The notes under the pieces were generated by a model, which worked only from the letters and a program-made list of their open reading frames with translations, was not told the DNA's origin and made no database searches. Positions 60,533 through 64,000 of a stretch of DNA of 64,000 nt are shown here, piece by piece (the stretch's first letter is position 1; each line of letters opens with the position of its first letter). Source of the stretch: Psoroptes ovis (lineage: Eukaryota > Arthropoda > Arachnida > Sarcoptiformes > Psoroptidae); the NCBI GenBank assembly GCA_002943765.1, contig PQWQ01000015.1, forward strand, positions 806,001-870,000, read 5' to 3'. Both the position numbers and the translations under genes were made by a program.

Positions 60533-61385
60533 ATGATGAATGTCTTCAGTAATTATTATGATAAATATCGACAAAATCCTAAAGCAATTATGTCATCATC
60601 TCATATTTATGGCAATAATAATTGTTTAGATTCATATTGTAAATATGATCATATACCACCATTATCATTATCATGTAAAGCATGTAAATATTTACAAATA
60701 TCATTCTTGTTATCATTATTTATGCCATTAATAATTCAATCATATTCTACATCATCATCATCATCACAATCGATTCCGATCGAAACCATTGCTCATCAAT
60801 TTGTAAATAATAATAATAAACAAACATTGCAAAATATTGCTAGTGAATCGACACAATTATCAACACGCACAATACAAACAAAATATGGACAAATACGTGG
60901 TAATTTAGTTAAATTATCTGCAAAAAATATTTTTAAAAATCAACATCGTACATCATCTTCGCCATCATCATCATCATCTTATTCACAAATGTCTTCTTCC
61001 TCGAATAATAATAATAATAACAATGTTGATTGGATCGATGTTGAAACATATTTAGGTGTACCATATGCTACACCTCCAACCGGTGGTTTAAGATTTATGC
61101 CACCAGTTACACCTACACATTGGCGTGGTATTCGTTTAGTCACACGTTTACGTCCAGTTTGTCCACAATTAATTTCTAAACGTGATTATCAAGTTGTTCG
61201 TACAAAAAATGAAACCGAAGCATTACGTTTTATGACTCGTATTCGTTATGAATATTTACGTCGTCTAATACCGATGCTTAGTAATCAATCGGAAGATTGT
61301 CTTTATCTAAATATTTATGTGCCGACTAAACACAATAGCAACATCAACAACCACAATAACAACAACAATCGACAAACATCAGCAG
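60533..61385 (+). CDS. Neuroligin-like gene B, first coding exon (gene continues beyond the window)
   Basis: Encodes 284 residues plus one base and ends at the donor TCAGCAG|GTATGT, phase 1, the same phase and fold position as gene A exon 1. A hydrophobic segment at about 54-69 is the likely signal sequence; a second Met at residue 20 is an alternative start nearer to it. After a Ser/Asn-rich linker, the domain shows YLGVPYATPPTGGLRFMPP, THWRGIRL and SEDCLYLNIY, with Cys210 and Cys255 as the first disulfide pair. Over 41 aligned residues from YLG it matches gene A at 32. The exon ends in an Asn-rich stretch just where gene A has its long insertion. Later exons, including the nucleophile elbow, are beyond 64000, so enzymatic status cannot be read. 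Inferred role: synaptic adhesion paralogue of gene A. Confidence 0.87.
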
Positions 61386-64000
61386 GTATGTGTCGCTATT
61401 TTTCATTTTAAATTTATTTTGATTTTTTCATTTCAAAACCGAAATTTTTATTATCATAAATGATTTTGATAATATCAATAATGATATTGATATTGATATT
61501 GATCATAAATCAAATGTGAAAAAGAGGAAAATTTCACAGTGAAAAATAGAAATGAAAAAGAAAATCTCATTTAATGATCTTTGTTTGTCAAAATCTTTTA
61601 CCAAATTTTTCTCTATTATCGTATTTGTATGTTCTGAGAAAAGCAGTCGTTTTTTTTCGGAACAGTATTTTGATGTTTTTTAAATGAAATATTACAAGAA
61701 AAAAAATCGAGAAAAAAAAACATAAAACAACAAATTGTCATAAAAATAATACAATTTCCATTTATATTTGTATCATTATATTTGTACAGAAAAGAAACGC
61801 AAATATAAAAAAAAACAATATTTGATTGAATTTTTCTTTGAATTTATTCATTTATTTATTCATTCATCGTTTACAATATTTATTATTATTATGGAAAGCA
61901 GTAAAATAAGAAAATGGATGAATGAATGTATCGAAAAAAAGCATTTATCATTGATAAATTTATCGATAAACTTTTTTCCTTTATTTGCTACTCCTCTTCA
62001 ACCATACACAAAACATACAAACATAAATACAAATACTTGCAATAAATGCAAACATTAGTCATGTATTAGTTTAGTGCTGCAATGATCAATGATTGTCAAT
62101 TTCTCAATGAACTTCCTTGGAAAATCTTTTCCATGTTTCTTGTCTCATTGAAAATACAAACAAAAACATTTTGACATTGAATTTTTCCTAATAAAATTGA
62201 TATCATCACAAATCTAATCATATTATTATCTGTGTGGCACAGAATCAAGAATTAGGTCATTTTACTCAATAAAATACCTTTATTTTGATTCCAATATCTC
62301 TTATTTCGATAATAATAATTTTGATTTGATTTAATCCCGATCATCATCATCATAATCTTGATTCAATATATGACCATCATTAAATCGAAAAAAACGTATT
62401 TACTAAAGAAAAAAAAATGTAAGGATTTGTATTTTCAATATTATTCCAATATTTGCTTATCATAGACATGATTATTATAATAATCATTTTTGAAATTATA
62501 TTCATATTTGTGTTTATTTTGCTCATTTCCTGAATTTATTTATTTATTCTTTGATTGTACCATATTTTATTCAATATTAAATTCATATTACGACTATGAT
62601 TGTTTTTGTTTTTTACTCCTAGATTTATGAACAACATAAAAAATGAAGAAAAAAAATCATGTTTACAATCACATCAAATAATCATTGAACCGATAAAATA
62701 AAATGCTAGCATTATTATTATTATTATGATTATTAATAAATTTATTTGTTTGTGTGTGTGTGTGCATATGATGTACCCAACGATATAATAAGATATAAAT
62801 TTATCCTCATTATACAAAAAAATATAAGCATTCTGCCATTTTTTTGTATTTCTAATATTATTTATTTTACCAGCTTTTCTTTGATTGCATAAATGAATAT
62901 TCCTATCTATCTGGTCCTTTTCTATTTTTCTCTTATTTATGCAAGTTGAAGCAGTTTTGCATGATTTTTCTTCGGCCTAAAATTCTCATTTACTCAGATA
63001 CATACAAATTGCATTCAGATCGAGTGAAAAGAAAAAATGGCTAAAAATGAAACAAGAGATAATAGAGCAAATAATAATATTTCACAAACATTCATTATTC
63101 CAATGAATTGCAAGTAAATTTTGATTTTTGATTTTTTTTCCAAAAACACTAATAACATTATTATTATTATTATTAGTGTTTTTTCAATGTGTTTGAGAGT
63201 AGAAAAAAAAATCAAAATTCTAAATCAATATCTTGAAATTTAAGTTATTTATTTTTCAAAGCCAAAGAAAACGAGAAAAAATCAAGTTTGATCAAATTTT
63301 AAATGTAAATTTGAATTTTTATTGTTGTTGTTGCTTTGGCTGCTTATGCTGGTGTGTTTGTCTGCCAATATCGTTGATTTTATATTGTATTGGAAAATTT
63401 TCATTCTTCAAATAATGATAATGATGATGATGATGATACATCTCTCTATTATTTTTTTCACATTTTCAAGCATCAATAGTGGTAATTTCTTCCATTTTTT
63501 CTTCGATTATTTGAACGGAAAAATTTTTTTTTTTGATAAGAATATGCATATGTCCATTATCGTTTGAATGATATTTTTCTTGAAAATCAATGGTTATTCA
63601 TTTATTCATTCATTTTTTTTCCTATCACCATCAATAGTGTTATAATAACATAACATAAACTTTATCGATTATATTCATTCATTCATTCATTGTCTGATGT
63701 GTTGTTTGTCTGAGTGTGTGTGTGTGTGTGTGTATTATTATGGTGGTCGTTTTGAATGTTTTTCGCACCAATGTATTTGTATTTATGATGTGTATTTTTT
63801 TCTGTGTTTTTAATCATAATAATATCACAAGCACATCAACACACTTATGCACATATAATCATTATCGACATCTGTTTTTGGTGAAAAATAACAAAAAAAA
63901 TGCATTTTTCTCTCCCTTTATTCTCCTTTGGCCATCTTCAATTCTTTGAATATTTTTTTTGTTTGTTTGTTCCCTTTCAATGAAGAATTGATTGAAATAT
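61386..64000 (+). other. Gene B intron 1 (incomplete)
   Basis: At least 2615 nt of A/T-rich DNA with (TTATTA)n, (GT)n and (ATG)n tracts. I looked for the expected next exon (a segment like FPVIIF.TGES and LYDGS) and did not see it, so it lies past the window. Gene A's equivalent intron is 2892 nt. Confidence 0.65.

Noticed and set aside
1..64000. CRISPR arrays, operons, bacterial promoters and ribosome-binding sites
   Set aside because: None expected in this eukaryotic sequence. The only regular repeats are microsatellites, LTRs and transposon termini.

Overview
The window is AT-rich eukaryotic nuclear DNA: long intergenic and intronic tracts of A/T runs and (ATC)n, (AAT)n and (AC)n microsatellites, GT-AG introns, an intron-bearing tRNA gene, animal transposable elements and two neuroligin-type genes. 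Neuroligins are animal synaptic adhesion proteins. The base composition, the asparagine/histidine/glutamine/aspartate-rich insertions in the proteins and the element types suggest an arthropod, plausibly an acariform mite. That taxonomic guess is inference and is not proved by any marker here.

Layout. A tRNA-Gly(GCC) gene with a 25-nt intron lies at 1.07-1.16 kb (minus). A complete nine-exon neuroligin-like gene (gene A, plus) runs from 6417 to 24165; the reconstructed reading frame is 5544 nt, 1847 residues, with all splice phases consistent. Its sixth intron carries a 361-bp 5'-truncated LINE inserted antisense with a perfect 16-bp target-site duplication. A full-length, apparently intact Ty1/copia retrotransposon (minus) occupies 26732-30982, with two identical 158-bp LTRs, a 5-bp target duplication and a 1308-residue Gag-Pol. 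From 31 to 60 kb there is little coding sequence. The exceptions are a small cluster near 40.6-42.2 kb: a candidate two-exon gene for a 152-residue single-pass membrane protein (plus), a divergent candidate two-exon 82-residue gene (minus), and a candidate last exon of a third gene (minus). An 80-bp mariner-type MITE sits at 59.26-59.34 kb. At 60533 a second neuroligin-like gene (gene B, plus) begins; only its first exon is inside the window.

How the parts relate. Genes A and B are tandem paralogues: their first exons share a nearly identical esterase-like block, end in the same splice phase and break at the same place in the fold. In gene A the esterase nucleophile Ser is replaced by Gly and the His by Tyr, so it should be a non-catalytic adhesion protein with one transmembrane segment and a long intracellular tail. 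Both paralogues carry low-complexity sequence at the loop that in vertebrate neuroligins is splice site A. In gene A this insertion is about 240 residues long.

The most unusual item is the copia element. Its primer-binding site matches 14 nt of the anticodon arm of elongator tRNA-Met, which implies priming by a tRNA half, as in Drosophila copia but apparently with a different methionine tRNA. The element is also extremely compact. Exon boundaries for the small genes are hand-predicted and need transcript evidence.
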